A stretch of 64,000 nt of DNA from Alkalihalophilus pseudofirmus. GTDB taxonomy: Bacteria; Bacillota; Bacilli; Bacillales; Bacillaceae_D. The stretch's first letter is position 1, and each line of letters begins with the position of its first letter. The notes under the pieces are model-generated. The model made no database searches, had not been told where the DNA came from, and saw only the letters and a program-made list of their open reading frames with translations. Below, in pieces: positions 35,242 to 45,022 of this stretch. The DNA lies in the NCBI RefSeq assembly GCF_029094545.1, contig NZ_CP117835.1:1282001-1346000 (forward strand). The letters run 5' to 3'. The position numbers and the translations under genes are program-made.

Positions 35242-36857
35242 ACTTTTTAACATTAATGATGATCTCAGGGGTCATTTTCTTACTTGCTTATCGTATTTAT
35301 GGTCGTTTTCTAGAAAAAGAATTAAAAGTGGATCCAAACCGTGTCACTCCAGCAGTAGAAGTAAATGACGGGGTAGAATATGTTCCTGCAAAGAAGCCGG
35401 TATTGCTAGGACATCACTTTGCAACGATTGCTGGTGGAGGTCCGATTACAGGCCCTATTACAGCAGTAGCATTTGGCTGGCTGCCTGCGGTATTATGGAT
35501 TATCATTGGTAGTATTTTCATTGGCGGGGTACATGATTATACTTCACTTCAAGCTTCTATCCGCCATAAAGCAAAGTCAATTGGTGCGGTGATTAAAGAG
35601 TATATGGGTGGACGAGGTCAGGTATTATTTCTTACATTCTCTATTGCTACATTAATTTTAGTTGTCGGTGTATTTATGATTCTTGTAGCAAATACGTTTG
35701 TATCCGTTCCTGAAGCTGCTACAGCGTCGATTTTATTTTTAGGTGTTGCTATTATTTTTGGATTCTTTGTAAACCAGCTTCGTGTCAATTTAGCGATTGC
35801 AAGCGTGTTTGGTGTTATTGCCATGTTATTATCGATTTGGGTAGGAATTAACTTCCCAATCCATTTAAGTGCACCGACATGGTCGCTCATTTTACTAGGC
35901 TATGCTTATGCAGCTTCTGTTATGCCTGTATGGCTGCTTCTTCAGCCGCGTGATTATTTAAATGCCTTCTTATTATATGGGTTAATTATTGGAGCAGTAG
36001 TGGGGATCTTAATTGCCGCTCCATCTATTCAATTACCAGCTTACACTGGTTTCCGTCATGAGACGATGGGCTTCTTATTCCCAATCTTGTTTATTACGAT
36101 TGCATGTGGAGCTATTTCAGGTTTCCATTCATTAGTATCATCAGGTACAACGGCAAAACAGCTTGATAATGAGAAAAATGGTAAATTTATTGCTTACGGC
36201 GGTATGCTCCTTGAAGGTTTCTTAGCGATTATTGCTATTGGCTCTGTTGCTTATTTATCACAAGCAGACTTTGCAGCAAGAATGGATGCATTAGGCGGAC
36301 CGATTGGAACATTTGCTGCGGGTATCGGATACTTCATGTCATTTTGGGGAATCAGCGAAACGGTTGCCGTTACATTTGCTGCCCTGACTGCATCTGCTTT
36401 CTTACTAACAACACTAGATTCTGCTACGCGCCTTATGCGCTATGCAGTCCAAGAAATCACTGAAGACCGTGCGCCAAAAGCGTTCCAAAATTCACATGTG
36501 GCTACAGCATCTGGTCTTGTCTTTGCAGCTGCACTAGCTCTATCAGGAACGTGGAGTCAAATTTGGCCGCTGTTCGGCTCAGCTAATCAAATGCTTGGTG
36601 CGCTTGCTCTGCTTGCAGTAGCTGTCTGGCTTAAAAAGACTGGAGCTCGTACCTTCTATGTCGTTATACCGATGTACTTCATGTTCTTTGTCACAGTAGC
36701 AGCACTTGGGGTATTAATGTATAACAACTTTATCGCAAGCAATTGGCTGTTATTTGTTTCAGCATTCATCTTATTTATTCTATGTATCTTCCTAGCCATT
36801 GAAGGTTGGAGAGCATTAGGAGAGAAAGAAGAACAAGATCGTACGGTTAAAATGTAA
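35238..36857 (+). CDS. cstA: Carbon starvation protein A family transporter
   Basis: A 539-residue membrane protein with about 14-16 helices. The N-terminal signature GHHFATIAGGGPITGPITA and the following GGVHDYTSLQASIRHKAKS are diagnostic of CstA. Characterised relatives move peptides or pyruvate during carbon starvation. ATG 35238 overlaps the stop codon of the preceding unknown gene. Length is close to the shorter Gram-positive CstA form. A bidirectional terminator follows. No two-component pyruvate sensor is adjacent, so regulation is unknown. Confidence 0.92.
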   Translation: MNFLTLMMISGVIFLLAYRIYGRFLEKELKVDPNRVTPAVEVNDGVEYVPAKKPVLLGHHFATIAGGGPITGPITAVAFGWLPAVLWIIIGSIFIGGVHDYTSLQASIRHKAKSIGAVIKEYMGGRGQVLFLTFSIATLILVVGVFMILVANTFVSVPEAATASILFLGVAIIFGFFVNQLRVNLAIASVFGVIAMLLSIWVGINFPIHLSAPTWSLILLGYAYAASVMPVWLLLQPRDYLNAFLLYGLIIGAVVGILIAAPSIQLPAYTGFRHETMGFLFPILFITIACGAISGFHSLVSSGTTAKQLDNEKNGKFIAYGGMLLEGFLAIIAIGSVAYLSQADFAARMDALGGPIGTFAAGIGYFMSFWGISETVAVTFAALTASAFLLTTLDSATRLMRYAVQEITEDRAPKAFQNSHVATASGLVFAAALALSGTWSQIWPLFGSANQMLGALALLAVAVWLKKTGARTFYVVIPMYFMFFVTVAALGVLMYNNFIASNWLLFVSAFILFILCIFLAIEGWRALGEKEEQDRTVKM

Positions 36858-36865
36858 ATAAAGAA

Positions 36866-36902
36866 ACAAAAAAGGCGGCTCATAAGAGCTGCCTTTTTTG
36901 TT
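36866..36902. terminator. Bidirectional terminator
   Basis: Stem between AAAAAAGGCGGCTC and GAGCTGCCTTTTTT with A/T runs on both sides; it serves cstA and the convergent gene. Confidence 0.88.
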
Positions 36903-37854
36903 AGATCCCAAAGCTTGGGAAGACATATGGAGTGTCTGGTTCTGGAACTTCGTTAATCGTATCGAGCTGGATTAAAGGTATGTGAAAATCATTGTACATT
37001 GTTTTGTCAATCGTACCTACTACGTTGACCCATGTATCGTTTTCAAATGCAGTTGCTTCAGTCGTTTCAATCATCGTTCCATAAACCGATGCATCGGCAA
37101 CACAGCAAGTCATTCCAAACCGGGCAACGACTAATTGATTATCATCAAAATCAGGTTCCCTGTACACAAATCCTACTATATGAATTTCTTTCCCGACAAA
37201 GCGGTCTAGGTGTAAATCTAGGACAGTCATAATATCTAAATAATTTTCTTCTGTAACTACAATCCGTTCTTCTGCAAGTAACTCTTGTGCCATTTCGTCG
37301 TAATAGGAGTTAAACCCTTCCTCAGTATAAAATTCTTCTGTGCTGAATTCGTCACTGGAGCTTGTTTCTGACTCGAGACTTTCCATATAACCATCAGGAT
37401 CATTTAAATAGGCTTCAGCTCGAGAAGTCTGTGATCCTTCTTCTGACACTTGAGCTGTTGGTTTTGTTAGAATGCCTGAACCGTATTGGATCCCTCGGTT
37501 TTGCGCGACAGTTGAGTCTAATACTTTATCCGGCAGCACAAACCCTAAAACAATAGGTGCAATGAAAATAGAGTAAATAAATAATTTAGTAACAGGAGAA
37601 CCTTCCATACTGTGGTCGGTTCCGCAATCGCATAACAGCTCTTCCTCTTGGCCTTTTGATGTGCTTCTTATTATCTGAACGACACCGAGCAAGAGAAAAA
37701 CGCCCGTAGCAAAGTAGATAAACGGCATCATATTTACGGCAATATAGTAACGTATGTTGCCAGTAATGATAAATGCCAATATTAATAAAGCAAAACCGAT
37801 TAAAATAATTCCTCGAATATAGGCATGAAATCCTAAGTCTGTTTCTTTCTTCAA
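36901..37854 (-). CDS. ycgQ: TIGR03943/DUF1980 family protein, YcgQ-like
   Basis: A 317-residue protein with three to four N-terminal membrane helices (two at about residues 12-60, a third near KLFIYSIFIAPIVLGFVLP), an acidic linker rich in Ser/Glu, and a C-terminal soluble domain with FVGKEIHIVGFVYREPDF and GMTCCVADASVYG. That order is typical of YcgQ-type permease subunits that accompany DUF318 permeases. TTG 37854 follows GAGGTGAAAGG. It is 56 bases downstream of the permease gene and probably cotranscribed. Substrate is not established; links to metal homeostasis are proposed for relatives. Confidence 0.82.
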   Translation of the reverse strand: MKKETDLGFHAYIRGIILIGFALLILAFIITGNIRYYIAVNMMPFIYFATGVFLLLGVVQIIRSTSKGQEEELLCDCGTDHSMEGSPVTKLFIYSIFIAPIVLGFVLPDKVLDSTVAQNRGIQYGSGILTKPTAQVSEEGSQTSRAEAYLNDPDGYMESLESETSSSDEFSTEEFYTEEGFNSYYDEMAQELLAEERIVVTEENYLDIMTVLDLHLDRFVGKEIHIVGFVYREPDFDDNQLVVARFGMTCCVADASVYGTMIETTEATAFENDTWVNVVGTIDKTMYNDFHIPLIQLDTINEVPEPDTPYVFPSFGI

Positions 37855-37910
37855 ATCCTTTCACCTCATTTATTTTAAAAACTGAGTACTTTTAACAAAC
37901 TAAGTACTTT

Positions 37911-38939
37911 TTACAATATGAATAACTGAAGAGTCATCACTGCCGCAAAAACAGCCACTGTAACAACGATCATAAATGTAACAACAAAGCGAGCTTTAAA
38001 GAACGCAAATAACATAATTGTATTTTTTAGGTCCAGCATAGGTCCGTATACTAAAAAGGCTATAAGTGATCCAGTAGTAAATGTATTTCCAAATGATGAA
38101 GCTACAAAAGCATCTGCCTCAGAGCATAATGAAAGCAAGAAGGCGAAAGCCATCATTACAGCCGTTGAAGACCATTCGTTGCTTCCGATTGTAAGAAGAA
38201 GCTCACGATCTAGGAACGTTTGAAATAACGAGGCAATAAATGCCCCAAGAATCAGATATTTTCCCATTAAGAAAAATTCGTCTGAAGCGTGATAGAGGGT
38301 TTGCTTAAACCGATTCATCTTGCGCACAGGACTTTCTATAGTAACAGGGGTAATACCTACTAGCTCATCTTTAGATAACTTTAGCTGCTCACTATTTTTG
38401 AAAATGACATAAAGTATGCCTCCAATAATAATAGCAAGTATGAAAGCTAGTCCCATTCTCGCATATAAAACTGTTAAATCTGTTCTAAAGGCATAATAAG
38501 TCGATGCAGCTACAACCGGATTTAAGATGGGTGCCCCGACTAGAAAGACAACACCCACATGCAGGGGCATTCCTTTTTTGATGAGTCGTCTGACGATAGG
38601 AACGATGGCACATTCACAAATAGGGAAGATCGCTCCTAAAAAGGCAGCGGGCAGAAGGGCTGCATAAGCATTTTTCGGAAGATAACGATGAATCCATTCT
38701 TCCTTTACATAGATTTGAATTAAAGCAGACACGAAGACTCCAAGTAAAATAAAGGGTACCGCTTCAATTACTATACTTAAGAAGATTGTATTAACCGTTA
38801 ACCATGTATCAGGGACAGCGATAGAGGCTTCCGTATTTTTAAATGATTCAATATTAAAAAATAAAATTAAGAACAACAGCAGCAAGACAAAGCCGATCAT
38901 GTCTTTGCCAAAACCTATGAATTTTTTACCTGCTTTCAT
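37911..38939 (-). CDS. ycgR: DUF318/UPF0718 permease, YcgR-like
   Basis: A 342-residue permease with about eight helices. Conserved membrane blocks include EAVPFILLGVFVSALIQ, AAFLGAIFPICECAIVPIVR and VGAPILNPVVAASTYYAF, a signature of the YraQ/YcgR permease family; the C-E-C motif within it may bind metal. ATG 38939 starts the operon with the YcgQ-like subunit. I looked for a Zur-type box upstream and found only a partial half-site. Transport of a metal or metal chelate is inferred. Confidence 0.84.
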   Translation of the reverse strand: MKAGKKFIGFGKDMIGFVLLLLFLILFFNIESFKNTEASIAVPDTWLTVNTIFLSIVIEAVPFILLGVFVSALIQIYVKEEWIHRYLPKNAYAALLPAAFLGAIFPICECAIVPIVRRLIKKGMPLHVGVVFLVGAPILNPVVAASTYYAFRTDLTVLYARMGLAFILAIIIGGILYVIFKNSEQLKLSKDELVGITPVTIESPVRKMNRFKQTLYHASDEFFLMGKYLILGAFIASLFQTFLDRELLLTIGSNEWSSTAVMMAFAFLLSLCSEADAFVASSFGNTFTTGSLIAFLVYGPMLDLKNTIMLFAFFKARFVVTFMIVVTVAVFAAVMTLQLFIL

Positions 38940-39206
38940 TTCTTTTAAATCGACTCCTTTATTAGATGGTTCTATTTATTCTTATGTAAGTGACTTTGGC
39001 TTTAGTAGAAATAGAATAACTTTGCTAGAAAAAAGTTCCCTAGCTAGTTTATCATAAACAGCTTCACAACAGGGGAAACCGTTGCATTCGTAATAAAATT
39101 GAAAAAATATCGAAAGAAGTAGAAAAAAAGTGGTAGATTCATGGTTGTTTTCCTGTTAAACTACGGGAGTTGCCTGATGGATAATAGTAAAGGAAGGTGA
39201 TTGAAT

Positions 39207-39755
39207 ATGGTTCAGGCTTTAATTATTTTTGTTGCCCAGCTTTTATTTGTACCAGTCTTAACCTTACGTACGATTATGATGGTTAAGGGGATGAAAGAGA
39301 AGGCTGCTGCTATGGGTATACTTGAGGGGATTATTTATGTTGGAGCACTTGGACTCGTGTTCAGTGATCTATCCAACTATTTAAATATGGCTTCGTATGC
39401 ATTGGGCTTTGGTGTTGGACTCTATATCGGAGCAATTATTGAACAAAAGCTCGCGATTGGTTACGTAACAATTGAAGTCAACATTATGCAGCGTAATGAG
39501 GAATTAACAAATCGTTTAAGAGTGGTAGGATTCAGTGTTTCGACTGCTGAAGTAGAAGGAATGAATTCTTCTCGTTTTAGACTAGATTGCACAGCTCGGA
39601 GAGATCGTGAGCGAGAGTTTATTGAAATTGTAAATGCTTATGAGCCAAGTGCGTTTATCGTTTCCTTTGAACCGCGTAATTTTAAAGGCGGTTACATTAC
39701 AAAAGCGATGAAAAAGCGTAAAGAAAAATTCTTGAAGAAGAAAATGAGTGCATAA
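39207..39755 (+). CDS. YebE-like DUF2179/DUF5698 membrane protein
   Basis: A 182-residue protein with three hydrophobic helices in the first 75 residues (starting [20 protein letters not shown]) and a soluble C-terminal DUF2179 domain that ends in a very basic tail. The layout matches the UPF0316 family (B. subtilis YebE). ATG 39207 has AAGGTG upstream; TTG 39201 is also in frame. It stands alone and ends in a terminator. Function is unknown, though DUF2179-type domains are thought to be small-ligand sensors. Confidence 0.82.
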   Translation: MVQALIIFVAQLLFVPVLTLRTIMMVKGMKEKAAAMGILEGIIYVGALGLVFSDLSNYLNMASYALGFGVGLYIGAIIEQKLAIGYVTIEVNIMQRNEELTNRLRVVGFSVSTAEVEGMNSSRFRLDCTARRDREREFIEIVNAYEPSAFIVSFEPRNFKGGYITKAMKKRKEKFLKKKMSA

Positions 39756-39773
39756 TATAAATGATAGAGGAAG

Positions 39774-39799
39774 ACATAAGGGGAACCTTATGTTTTTTT
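39774..39799 (+). terminator. Terminator after the YebE-like gene
   Basis: Stem ACATAAGG / CCTTATGT with a T7 tail. Confidence 0.85.
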
Positions 39800-39879
39800 C
39801 TTTGTGTAAATAAGAATGATTTTGATTTATGAGGTAATTTATGATATTTTTGTAGAAAAGGAGAGAAGGAGACAGGTCA

Positions 39880-40830
39880 ATGAAACAAATTCCTGCATAT
39901 GTGTTAACGGGATTCCTTGGCAGCGGAAAAACCACTGTCCTGCAGCGTATGATCCAATCAGCTAAAGATGACGGCTTAAGACCAATTATTGTCTTGAATG
40001 AGCTAGGTGAAACGAATGTAGAACGTCATTTATTTACTGATGTTGAAATGGTTGAATTATTGAATGGATGCATTTGTTGTACGATTCAAGAAGATATGAG
40101 AACCGAACTAGAGGAGCTTTTGCGCTCAGACGATCCAGGAGATATATTATTTATAGAAGGGACAGGCATTGCTAATCCCCAAGAAATAATGGAAGCACTC
40201 ACACACCCGCATTTAGTTGAGGCCGTTCAATTACAGTCGATTATAAGTGTATTAGATACTAGTAAATTTCTCGAGTATCAAAGCCGGTTTCAAAGTTCTA
40301 AAGAAGTAAGACAGTTATTAAATCAACAGGTTGAGTTTGCCTCATTACTCTTATTTAATAAGATGGATTTAACAGACGGCCGTACGCTTAACAAAGTTAA
40401 AAAGAAAGTTGAAGTTTTGAAGCAGAAAAACACTCCTATTATTGAAACTGAGATGGGAAATGTAGATCGTACTGAGTTGTTCGCCTCAAGATTTAAGTGG
40501 GAATTAGAGGAGTCTGAAAAAAGTCAAAACAACCATCACCATCACCATCAACATACTTTCCAAGCCGTTCGAGTAAAAGATGTGCCGAATATAGAGAGGG
40601 TAGCTTTTGAGAAGTGGCTGAAGAAAAATGATGAGCTGATCATTCGAGCGAAAGGAGTAGTTCGCTTAACTGAAACACCAAGACTCTTTCACTTTCAATA
40701 TGCATCCAAGACTTTGCAGTTAACGCCTGCTGATGAGGAAGATGAGCCTGTTATCATTTTGATTGGCACAGGATTTCAGAAAGAAGAGTTATTGGATTCC
40801 ATAAAAGCAGAAGTGTTAATGAAAGGATGA
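39880..40830 (+). CDS. COG0523 (CobW/YciC-like) GTPase with His cluster
   Basis: A 316-residue G3E-family P-loop GTPase. Walker A is GFLGSGKTTVLQ (residues 12-23), the metal-binding GCICCTI motif (CxCC) follows, then FIEGTG and the NKMD guanine-specificity loop. A His-rich stretch (HHHHHQH, about residues 216-222) joins the GTPase to the C-terminal CobW domain. Members act as metallochaperones, often for zinc. It lies near the YcgQR-like membrane proteins but in its own unit. Zinc is the most likely metal by family. ATG 39880 follows GGAGAGAAGGAG. Confidence 0.88.
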   Translation: MKQIPAYVLTGFLGSGKTTVLQRMIQSAKDDGLRPIIVLNELGETNVERHLFTDVEMVELLNGCICCTIQEDMRTELEELLRSDDPGDILFIEGTGIANPQEIMEALTHPHLVEAVQLQSIISVLDTSKFLEYQSRFQSSKEVRQLLNQQVEFASLLLFNKMDLTDGRTLNKVKKKVEVLKQKNTPIIETEMGNVDRTELFASRFKWELEESEKSQNNHHHHHQHTFQAVRVKDVPNIERVAFEKWLKKNDELIIRAKGVVRLTETPRLFHFQYASKTLQLTPADEEDEPVIILIGTGFQKEELLDSIKAEVLMKG

Positions 40831-40832
40831 GA

Positions 40833-40860
40833 AGAAGCGTAGTGATTGCACTACGCTTCT
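40833..40860. terminator. Bidirectional terminator
   Basis: Perfect 12-bp stem AGAAGCGTAGTG / CACTACGCTTCT with an ATTG loop between the GTPase gene and convergent mtnA. Confidence 0.75.
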
Positions 40861-40867
40861 TTACGTT

Positions 40868-41920
40868 CTATACATGGACGGATTCGTTTTGGAGTGCTTG
40901 CAATCGATCTTTAAAATCTCCTCTAATAAGTCCTTTTTCGGTAATAATTCCGCTAATAAGTTCATTAGGTACAACATCAAAAGCAGGGTTAAATACCTTA
41001 GTGCCATCAGGTGCAAGCGCCACACCTTGAAGGTGAGTCACTTCCTCAGCAGCTCGTTCTTCAATAGGTATATCTTCCCCGGATACAGTGTTAAGGTCAA
41101 TGGTTGAAAAAGGTGCTGCTACATAAAAAGGAATATCATGGGCTTTAGCCAAGATGGCAAGACCGTATGTACCTATCTTATTTGCAGTATCTCCATTAGC
41201 GGCTATTCGATCCGCTCCAACCATCACCGCAGTAATGTTTTTTGTCTTTAATACATGAGCAGCCATACTGTCAGTAATTAAGGTTACATCAATACCTAGC
41301 TGCTGCAATTCCCAAGCCGTTAGTCTTGCACCTTGTAAAACGGGTCTTGTCTCACACGCATAAGCGTTTAATTCTATATCTCTTTCTTTTGCGAGATAAA
41401 AAGGAGCCAGAGCTGTACCGTATTGCGCTGTTGCGATCCCTCCAGCATTACAGATCGTTAGTACTGTATCTCCATCTTCCAAGAGCTCTAGACCAAATTC
41501 TCCAATTTTTCTACACGTATTCCTATCTTCCTCTTGGATCGCTAGTGCCTCTAATACACACCGCTCTTTAGCTTCCTCGACACTTTTAGCTTGAATAGCT
41601 GCTTCAATCACTCGGTCTGTGGCCCAAAATAAATTAACAGCAGTAGGGCGGCTTGTGGCAAGATAATCTCGTTTGGCCTCGAGCTCATCTAAAAAGAGTT
41701 CAAGTTGATTAGATTGCTTTCCTTCGCTCCATAAAACAAGTCCAAAAGCTGCGGCAATACCAATCGCAGGTGCACCTCTTACTTTAAGAAACGTGATGGC
41801 CTCCCAAACTTCCTCAATGGAAACGGCATCTATAAAGATCACTTTATGAGGTAATTGTCTTTGGTCTAGGATACGGAGTACGTTTGTTTCTTGATTCCAC
41901 TCAACAGATTGAATGGTCAT
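40868..41920 (-). CDS. mtnA: S-methyl-5-thioribose-1-phosphate isomerase
   Basis: The 350-residue enzyme converts methylthioribose-1-phosphate to methylthioribulose-1-phosphate in methionine salvage. It is an eIF2B-like fold with [13 protein letters not shown] near residue 50, the catalytic Cys in [10 protein letters not shown] and the catalytic Asp in [23 protein letters not shown] 41920 overlaps the mtnK stop (ATGA), so mtnKA is a coupled operon under the minus-strand S-box. Length is normal. Confidence 0.95.
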   Translation of the reverse strand: MTIQSVEWNQETNVLRILDQRQLPHKVIFIDAVSIEEVWEAITFLKVRGAPAIGIAAAFGLVLWSEGKQSNQLELFLDELEAKRDYLATSRPTAVNLFWATDRVIEAAIQAKSVEEAKERCVLEALAIQEEDRNTCRKIGEFGLELLEDGDTVLTICNAGGIATAQYGTALAPFYLAKERDIELNAYACETRPVLQGARLTAWELQQLGIDVTLITDSMAAHVLKTKNITAVMVGADRIAANGDTANKIGTYGLAILAKAHDIPFYVAAPFSTIDLNTVSGEDIPIEERAAEEVTHLQGVALAPDGTKVFNPAFDVVPNELISGIITEKGLIRGDFKDRLQALQNESVHV

Positions 41921-43131
41921 TTTAACACATCCTTTGTTTCTTGAATTAATTGATCAATCGTACGAATATTTCGTCTTTTTAGGATAAAGGTGCTTCCTAA
42001 TTCCAACGCATTTTTCTGAGCGCATAAACGCTTTTGACAATCTGAAATGTTATCAATATCAGCCACATGAGCAAGTCCAATAATCCTTCTAATTAATTCA
42101 CAGCCAGCAAAGCCAACAGCATCTTCAAAAATGGTAGCTAGCATATAATCGACGTAGCCTTCTGTTTGTATAAAAGCTTCTACATGGTGGTTTTGCCATA
42201 GCTTTTTATATTCTTCTTTAAATACTTCTATGGTTTCAATGATAATTAGATACAGGTCAGAATGCTGCTGTTCATCTATAGCCGTTTTTGAGATGGTATT
42301 TAACAGTATATTAGCAATAAATAAACCTAAATCAAAGCCAGCAGGACCAAAAAAAGCAAATTCCGGATCAATCACTTTTGTTTCTTCTGCAGTTACAAAC
42401 ACACTCCCTGTGTGGAGATCCCCGTGAATGAGAGCTTCTGATTTTGTAAGAAATGTATATTTGAGTTTGGCAGCTTCTAGCTTAAGCTCTTCGTTTTTCC
42501 ATAGTTCAATCACAGTATCTTTCAAATGATCTTCGAAGTTATTTGTATCATGATCAAAGAAAGGATCTGTGAACACGAGATCTTCTGTGATTTTACAAAG
42601 CTCAGGATTTGTAAATCTAACTGAGATTTCTTTTATCTCTTGCTGGCTTTCACCAAAAGGAGAGGAATGAAAGATCGTTTTTGCTAGATATGTCCCAATA
42701 TGCCTGCCAAGATTAGGGTAGGTCTCACCATCAATTAGTCCTTTTCTTAAGATAGTATAGTCAGATAAATCTTCCATGATAGTGATAGCTAAGTCATCAT
42801 CAGTATGTATCACGTTAGGAACCAATGATGGGACAGTTTCTGCAGCTTTTTGTAAGGCTTCTGCTTCAATTTTTGCTCGTCTTAAAGTGAGGGGCCAGCT
42901 TTCCCCTACCACTTTTGCATAAGGTAGTGCTTGTTTGATAATGAGAGATTGTCCGCTTAGTGAGTCGCTCAAGTGAAATACATAATTAAGATTACCATCA
43001 CCAATCTCTTTGCATAGAAGAAGAGAAGGTGCAGGGAAGAGGCCGAGCTTCTGATTAAGCTTTTCGATGTAGGCGATAGCCGTTTCTTCTGTTAATGGTT
43101 CATAACTTGCCGTGGCAATGCTTGTACTCAT
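41917..43131 (-). CDS. mtnK: Methylthioribose kinase
   Basis: This 404-residue kinase phosphorylates methylthioribose, the first step of the salvage branch used in Bacillus. It belongs to the aminoglycoside-phosphotransferase fold: [11 protein letters not shown] as the glycine-rich loop, [13 protein letters not shown] as the catalytic loop and [11 protein letters not shown] as the metal-binding loop. ATG 43131 is the first gene of the mtnKA operon. Its leader contains a SAM riboswitch and terminator, so it is made when SAM is scarce. Confidence 0.95.
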   Translation of the reverse strand: MSTSIATASYEPLTEETAIAYIEKLNQKLGLFPAPSLLLCKEIGDGNLNYVFHLSDSLSGQSLIIKQALPYAKVVGESWPLTLRRAKIEAEALQKAAETVPSLVPNVIHTDDDLAITIMEDLSDYTILRKGLIDGETYPNLGRHIGTYLAKTIFHSSPFGESQQEIKEISVRFTNPELCKITEDLVFTDPFFDHDTNNFEDHLKDTVIELWKNEELKLEAAKLKYTFLTKSEALIHGDLHTGSVFVTAEETKVIDPEFAFFGPAGFDLGLFIANILLNTISKTAIDEQQHSDLYLIIIETIEVFKEEYKKLWQNHHVEAFIQTEGYVDYMLATIFEDAVGFAGCELIRRIIGLAHVADIDNISDCQKRLCAQKNALELGSTFILKRRNIRTIDQLIQETKDVLK

Positions 43132-43162
43132 TAGATCATCTCCTAAAATAATAAAAATAAAA

Positions 43163-43188
43163 AACCTCTTTTCTGATCGAAAAGAGGT
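43163..43188 (-). terminator. S-box terminator of mtnKA
   Basis: On the minus strand ACCTCTTTTC pairs with GAAAAGAGGT, followed by a T-rich run. It is the expression platform of the upstream SAM aptamer. Confidence 0.85.
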
Positions 43189-43206
43189 GGATGTATGATC
43201 GCATCT

Positions 43207-43397
43207 CTCTTATCTCTCAGACAAAGTCTGTTGGATGTAGCACCGTGCCTTTGGTTGATTCAAAACATTTGATTCAAAACATTTGATTCAAACCTATTGA
43301 TTTAAACCTATTGATTTAAACCAATGAAATCAAACATTAGAAAGGTCGGTTGCTGGGCGTCATAGGGCCAATTCCCTCAGCCTACTCGTAATAAGAG
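43207..43397 (-). ncRNA. SAM-I (S-box) riboswitch of mtnKA with enlarged P3
   Basis: The minus strand has P1 CTCTTAT / ATAAGAG, GAGGGAATTGGCCC, CCCAGCAACC and CACGGTGCTA, the SAM-I core. The aptamer spans about 190 nt rather than the usual 100-120 because the loop beyond P3 holds five 14-bp tandem repeats. The core motifs look intact, so it is probably functional. Confidence 0.92.
43257..43326. repeat. Five tandem 14-bp repeats inside the SAM riboswitch
   Basis: Two identical GATTCAAAACATTT copies are followed by GATTCAAACCTATT, GATTTAAACCTATT and GATTTAAACCAATG. The array occupies the P3 loop of the mtnKA aptamer. Confidence 0.9.
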
Positions 43398-43442
43398 TGG
43401 AATATGAAGTTTTTGGAAAATTGTAAGATCACTTGATGAAAA

Positions 43443-43471
43443 CTATAAAACAAGTAACTCCATTTCGTCAA
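43443..43471 (-). promoter_or_regulatory. Promoter of mtnKA
   Basis: On the minus strand TTGACG (43471-43466) and TTATAG (43448-43443) are 17 bases apart, about 45 bp before the S-box. Confidence 0.6.
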
Positions 43472-43587
43472 TATTTTTTTAAAATAAATAATTTTCAAAT
43501 TTGAATAAAATAATTATTGACAAGTTAACTTAGTAGCTGTCATGATAGTAACAATAAATTGATTGTTCAGTTTATTTGGCTGGAATT

Positions 43588-43616
43588 TTTAAAATTTAAG
43601 TAAGTTTAATTATAAT
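43588..43616 (+). promoter_or_regulatory. Candidate promoter of mtnWXBD
   Basis: TTTAAA (43588-43593) and TATAAT (43611-43616) are 17 bases apart and end about 12 bp before the S-box. An alternative TTGACA (43517) with CATGAT lies farther upstream. Confidence 0.45.
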
Positions 43617-43627
43617 TTTATACCAAT

Positions 43628-43731
43628 CTCTTATCAAGAGCAGGCGGAGGGACAAGCCCAGTGAAGCCCGGCAACCGGTTTGAAAAACACGGTGCTAATT
43701 CTTGCAGCGATTATTAGCTGATAGATAAGAG
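43628..43731 (+). ncRNA. SAM-I (S-box) riboswitch of mtnWXBD
   Basis: P1 CTCTTATC / GATAAGAG encloses AGAGCAGGCGGAGGGAC, AAGCCCGGCAACCGG and CACGGTGCTAATTC, the standard SAM-I core at normal size (104 nt). It is divergent from the mtnKA riboswitch. Confidence 0.95.
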
Positions 43732-43747
43732 GGAGCTTAAACTATAC

Positions 43748-43779
43748 AAACCTCTCCCTCTTTAGGAAGAGGTTTTTTT
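43748..43779 (+). terminator. S-box terminator of mtnWXBD
   Basis: AACCTCTCCC pairs imperfectly with GGAAGAGGTT and is followed by T7. It lies between the aptamer and the mtnW start codon. Confidence 0.82.
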
Positions 43780-43807
43780 GTTTACTATTCATGCAGGGGG
43801 TCTAAAA

Positions 43808-45022
43808 ATGACAGTTATCGCTCAGTATTTAGTTCATGATCAAAATGGTGAATTTGAAAAAAAAGCAGAAAAAATTGCAATAGGATTAACGGTTGGTTCA
43901 TGGACGGATCTGCCAGAACTTGAAAAAGCACAACTGCTTGCTCATAAAGGTGAGGTTGTTGAAGTGAGGGAAATTGAGGAATCGGCAGATGGAGTCAGAA
44001 GAGGGTTAATTAGTATTTCTTTTCCTGCTGCTAACTACAGCTTTGATCTGCCGGCTATTCTTACAACGACCTTTGGCAAACTATCTTTAGATGGCTCAAT
44101 CAAACTGATCGATCTACATTTCAGCAATGAAATTCAACGCCATTTCAAAGGACCGCGTTTTGGTATTCAAGGGGTGAGAGAATTAACAGGTGCTTATGAT
44201 CGTCCATTGGTGATGAGTATATTTAAGGCAGCTATTGGAAGGTCACTCGACTCGCTTCATGAGCAAATGCTTCATCAAGCGTTAGGCGGGGTTGATTTAG
44301 TGAAAGACGATGAAATTCTATTTGAAAATGAATTAACTCCACTTGAACAAAGAGTTCCGGTTGGGCTTGCGGCGATTGCTGAAGCAGCAGAAGAAACTGG
44401 AAATCGGCCTTTATATGCTGTGAATTTAACGGGAAAGACATTTGAGTTGAAAGAGCGGGCAAAAACAGCGATTGAACTCGGAGCACCGGCCTTACTGTTT
44501 AACGTATTTACATACGGACTCGATGTTCTTCAAGGGTTAAGAGAAGACCCGGAAATTGATGTGCCGATCTTAGCACATCCAGCCTTTTCAGGGGCTATAA
44601 CCTCTTCTACTAGATACGGGGTGAGCAATCCATTACTTTTAGGGAAATTACTACGTATGGTTGGTGCAGACCTAGTCTTATTCCCGTCACCTTATGGCAG
44701 TGTAGCGATGCCTAAACAAGAAACATTACAAATCGCTCAAGCTTTGCGAACAGCAGATGAGCCATACGCGCAAGCATTTCCTGTCCCATCAGCAGGCATT
44801 CACCCAGGTATGACAGCGCAATTAATTGAAGATTTTGGAATTGATACTGTCATTAATGCAGGCGGAGGCATTCATGGTCATCCAGATGGAGCGAGCGCAG
44901 GCGGTGCGGCTTTTAGAGAAGCTATAGATGGTGTTCTTTCTGGCCAGACATTAGAAGAGAAGGCGGAATCAAGTTTAAACTTGAGAAAGGCACTAGATAC
45001 GTGGGGGCTCGTAAAAGTATGA
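43808..45022 (+). CDS. mtnW: 2,3-diketo-5-methylthiopentyl-1-phosphate enolase (RuBisCO-like)
   Basis: A 404-residue RuBisCO-like protein that enolises the diketo intermediate of methionine salvage. RuBisCO-type landmarks include [13 protein letters not shown] and the C-terminal [15 protein letters not shown] phosphate-binding segment. ATG 43808 has AGGGGG upstream; the in-frame TTG at 43778 falls in the terminator. The stop overlaps the mtnX start. It is the first gene of the S-box-controlled mtnWXBD operon, the pathway branch using separate enolase and phosphatase. Confidence 0.94.
   Translation: MTVIAQYLVHDQNGEFEKKAEKIAIGLTVGSWTDLPELEKAQLLAHKGEVVEVREIEESADGVRRGLISISFPAANYSFDLPAILTTTFGKLSLDGSIKLIDLHFSNEIQRHFKGPRFGIQGVRELTGAYDRPLVMSIFKAAIGRSLDSLHEQMLHQALGGVDLVKDDEILFENELTPLEQRVPVGLAAIAEAAEETGNRPLYAVNLTGKTFELKERAKTAIELGAPALLFNVFTYGLDVLQGLREDPEIDVPILAHPAFSGAITSSTRYGVSNPLLLGKLLRMVGADLVLFPSPYGSVAMPKQETLQIAQALRTADEPYAQAFPVPSAGIHPGMTAQLIEDFGIDTVINAGGGIHGHPDGASAGGAAFREAIDGVLSGQTLEEKAESSLNLRKALDTWGLVKV

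Noticed and set aside
39055-39110. Possible Zur box upstream of the YcgR-like gene (TCGTAAT half-site)
   Set aside because: Only one half-site is present; the second arm does not match, so it is not a convincing operator.
40527-40550. HHHHHQH stretch that could suggest an engineered His tag
   Set aside because: It lies between the GTPase and C-terminal domains, where natural COG0523 proteins carry His-rich metal-binding segments.
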